A stretch of 6,936 bases of DNA from positions 1-6,936 of the forward strand of contig CAIXUE010000087.1 in NCBI GenBank assembly GCA_903922545.1. The letters run 5' to 3'. Both the position numbers and the translations under genes were made by a program. Under the pieces are notes generated by a model, which saw nothing but the letters and a program-made list of their open reading frames with translations, was not told where the DNA came from and made no database searches. This document shows, piece after piece, positions 5,032-6,936 of the stretch (positions are counted from its first letter, which is position 1; the number at the start of each line of letters is the position of its first letter). The stretch comes from an uncultured Alphaproteobacteria bacterium (GTDB lineage Bacteria > Pseudomonadota > Alphaproteobacteria > Micropepsales > Micropepsaceae).

Positions 5032-5957
5032 TGTGCTATCACAAATTTATGTGGCTTATTTTTGCGTTCTCCGGCCCGGTTTTCTGGGCCATTTCGACAC
5101 ATATCGATAAATATCTGGTGGACCGCTATTTCAAGGACAGCGACACCACGGTTTTGATGCTGTTCACCGCCTTTGTCGGCGTGCTGTTCCTGCCTGTGAT
5201 CGCCTATTTTGATTCCGCGGTGCTGAAACCGGGATGGGGCGCCATCCTGGTGATGACGATATGCGGCATTCTTTATATGGGCGCGCTGCTGTTTTATCTG
5301 CGCGCCATCCAGAGCGAAGAAGCGTCTGTTGTGGCCGGCCTGTTCCAGGCTTCGACATTGTTCACGTTTCTGCTGGGCTGGCTGTTTCTGGGCGAGAAGC
5401 TTGGCTGGACCAAGGGTTGCGGCTGCGCCCTGATTGTGGCGGGCGCCTTTGTGCTGACCCAGGGGCATAAATTCTCGCTGCGGAAATTCAAGCTGAGCCT
5501 GGTGCTGTTGATGCTGGCAGCGACCTTTGTGCTGGCGCTCTCCAGTGTGCTGTTCAAGTATTTCGCGCTGGAAGACGATTTCTGGACCACCAATTTCTGG
5601 AATTTTGCCGGCGAGGCGCTGTTCGGCTGCGCCATCCTGCTGGCGCCGCGCTATCGGGCGCAATTCTTCAAGCTGTTCCGCAAACATCCGGGCCCGGTGA
5701 TCGGGGTCAATGGCGCCAACGAGCTGATCAATCTGGGGGGAGGACTGGGCGTGCGCTATGCCATGCTATCGGCGCCGGTGGCGGTGGTGTCGGCGATTTC
5801 GGCCACCACCACATTTTTTGTGTTTGCCTTTGGCATTCTTCTGACCCTGTTTTTGCCCAAACTGGGGCGCGAGGATCTTTCACTCCGCAATCTGATCCAG
5901 AAATCGCTGGGCGCGCTTCTGGTTACCGCCGGCGTTGTGATGGTGGACGCAATTTAA
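5031..5957 (+). CDS. EamA/DMT-superfamily membrane transporter
   Basis: The protein is 308 residues, very hydrophobic, with about ten membrane helices (roughly 7-27, 40-60, 69-90, 96-119, 127-144, 155-175, 185-205, 222-240, 248-275, 290-306). This is the two-times-five arrangement of drug/metabolite transporters in the inner membrane. The end of the first half, FQASTLFTFLLGWLFLGEKL (105-124) followed by a Gly-rich helix GCGCALIVAGAFVL, is the classic EamA signature. The second half repeats it in weaker form (LSAPVAVVSAISATTTFFVF, then LGALLVTAGVVMV). Substrate cannot be predicted; members export amino acids, nucleotides or other metabolites. ATG 5031 has a weak CAGG at 5019-5022; ATG 5049 (MWLIFAFSG) would also keep the first helix intact. 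The hydrolase downstream is 88 nt away with no terminator between, so co-transcription is possible but not shown. Confidence 0.88.
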   Translation: MCYHKFMWLIFAFSGPVFWAISTHIDKYLVDRYFKDSDTTVLMLFTAFVGVLFLPVIAYFDSAVLKPGWGAILVMTICGILYMGALLFYLRAIQSEEASVVAGLFQASTLFTFLLGWLFLGEKLGWTKGCGCALIVAGAFVLTQGHKFSLRKFKLSLVLLMLAATFVLALSSVLFKYFALEDDFWTTNFWNFAGEALFGCAILLAPRYRAQFFKLFRKHPGPVIGVNGANELINLGGGLGVRYAMLSAPVAVVSAISATTTFFVFAFGILLTLFLPKLGREDLSLRNLIQKSLGALLVTAGVVMVDAI

Positions 5958-6045
5958 GCCTGGGAGGGGCCAAAACGGCTGAATCCCAAGCCATCTTGTT
6001 TTTGGCGGCCAAACGCGCATCCTGAGGCAAAAAGGGGCAGGGACC

Positions 6046-6936
6046 ATGACGCGCATTTCTTCGGTGATTTTTGCAGGCTTGCTGGCTTCTTCCGCGTTGC
6101 TCAGCGCTGATGTGGTGATGGCGCAACCGGCGGCAAAAGCGCCCAATCCGGTTTCGCCAAATCTTCGTATCGTTGCGGTGGATGTGGAGGGCGGCGCGGC
6201 GACCTTGTTCGTCACCCCGGAAGGCAAATCGCTCTTGATCGATTCCGGCTGGGCGCCTGGCGCGGGCAGCGCACGGCTTAATGCCAAGGGACTTGCCGCC
6301 GCCACCAGCGCCGACAAGATCGTGACCGCGGCGCATGCGCTGGGTTTGAAGAAAATCGATTACTTCATTATCACCCATTATCATGCCGATCATATCGGCG
6401 GCTTCAAATCCCTGACCGATAAAATCGAAATCGACAATTTCATCGATCACGGCCCCAACACCCAGCTTGATCCGCCGGGGCTGGATCCGGCGCGCGCCGC
6501 CAGTTCCAGCGCCGGCCTGTATGCTGGTTACCTCAAGATCATCGCCGGCAAGAACCATATTGTCCCGAAGACCGGCGACACGCTGGATATCGGCTCCATG
6601 CATCTGCAGTTCATCAGCGTGGCCGCCAATGTGATCACCAGCACACTGCCGGGCGGCGGCCAGGCCAATCCGGATTGCGCCGGCGTGCCGCAGATGGAAC
6701 GCGATGGCGGCATTGAAAATCATTATTCGGTGTCGTCGCTGATCACCTTCGGCAAGACCAAGATCACCGCCTTTGGCGATCTGCCCTGGAATGAGGAAAT
6801 CAAGCTTCTGTGCCCCACCAACAAGGTGGGACCGGTGGATCTTTATTTCGTCACCCAGCACGGCATGGACCTGTCTTCCAGCCCGCCAACCCGGTCGCTC
6901 GACCCGATCGTCACCGTCATGGCCAATGGCGACATG
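6046..6936 (+). CDS. Secreted metallo-beta-lactamase-fold hydrolase, ComEC-like (3' end outside window)
   Basis: The frame runs from ATG 6046 to the window edge, 297 codons without a stop. AAAGGGG at 6031-6037, 8 nt before the ATG, is a good ribosome binding site. Residues 1-26 form a signal peptide (MTRISSVIFAGLLASSALLS, then ADVVMA|Q), so the enzyme is exported. The mature domain begins LRIVAVDVEGGAATLFVTPE and has SLLIDSGW (62-69). Its metal-binding HYHADH is at 111-116 (H111, H113, D115, H116). ENHYSVSSLITFGKTKITAF (224-243) leads into GDLPW, with D245 likely the bridging metal ligand, and a further histidine is in TQHGMD (H272). The ENxxSxxxxxxFG...GD pattern is that of the ComEC/Rec2-type MBL subgroup rather than beta-lactamases proper. 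This protein has an export signal instead of the ComEC membrane part. Substrate unknown; a nuclease or phosphodiesterase is possible but not shown. Confidence 0.85.
   Translation, partial: MTRISSVIFAGLLASSALLSADVVMAQPAAKAPNPVSPNLRIVAVDVEGGAATLFVTPEGKSLLIDSGWAPGAGSARLNAKGLAAATSADKIVTAAHALGLKKIDYFIITHYHADHIGGFKSLTDKIEIDNFIDHGPNTQLDPPGLDPARAASSSAGLYAGYLKIIAGKNHIVPKTGDTLDIGSMHLQFISVAANVITSTLPGGGQANPDCAGVPQMERDGGIENHYSVSSLITFGKTKITAFGDLPWNEEIKLLCPTNKVGPVDLYFVTQHGMDLSSSPPTRSLDPIVTVMANGDM

Noticed and set aside
5028..5687. 219-codon open frame on the minus strand opposite the transporter
   Set aside because: The translation is dominated by Gln, Arg and His, which is the antisense of hydrophobic codons. 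The plus strand clearly encodes an EamA transporter.
5923..6861. 312-codon open frame on the minus strand opposite the MBL hydrolase
   Set aside because: It lies entirely antisense to a gene with a complete MBL motif and signal peptide. Its translation is rich in Arg, His and Gly with no recognisable domain, as expected for a shadow frame in GC-rich DNA.

Overview
The window looks like chromosomal DNA of an alphaproteobacterium. This is inference from GC-rich coding DNA with frequent GGC/GCC/GCG codons, a soluble HisKA_2-type PAS histidine kinase beside a single-domain receiver of the kind common in Rhizobiales-like genomes, and a periplasmic DUF3108-like protein. No rRNA, tRNA, CRISPR array, insertion sequence or phage integrase was seen. 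Nothing allows a genus call.

Layout, left to right. (1) 1-287: the 3' end of an unrecognised gene, with codon use less GC-biased than its neighbours. (2) 317-1087, plus: a family-2-like glycosyltransferase ending in a SEC-C zinc-binding motif. (3) 1158-2962, plus: a compact four-gene block of a small two-helix membrane protein, a secreted DUF4431-like protein overlapping it by 8 nt, a 59-residue small protein with a strong ribosome binding site, and a secreted DUF3108-like protein starting 4 nt later. (4) 4567 down to 3018, minus: a response regulator followed by a PAS-HisKA_2-HATPase histidine kinase, a likely two-component pair, converging on the block to the left. (5) 4568-5030: a 463-nt divergent intergenic region holding a very strong intrinsic terminator oriented for the minus strand. 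Upstream of it lie several hairpins and a 20-codon minus-strand ORF with a perfect Shine-Dalgarno sequence, so a hidden small transcript is likely. (6) 5031-5957, plus: an EamA/DMT-family ten-helix transporter. (7) 6046 to the right edge, plus: a secreted metallo-beta-lactamase-fold hydrolase resembling the soluble domain of ComEC, incomplete.

How the genes work together: only two groupings have sequence support. The regulator and kinase form a signalling pair. The 1158-2962 genes are probably co-transcribed, and three of the four products are predicted to be membrane-bound or exported, which suggests an envelope function that cannot be named. The glycosyltransferase upstream may belong to the same transcription unit (70-nt gap). 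I see no defence system, biosynthetic cluster or mobile element. The most novel items are the glycosyltransferase/SEC-C fusion and the unannotated minus-strand transcript at about 4690-5030.
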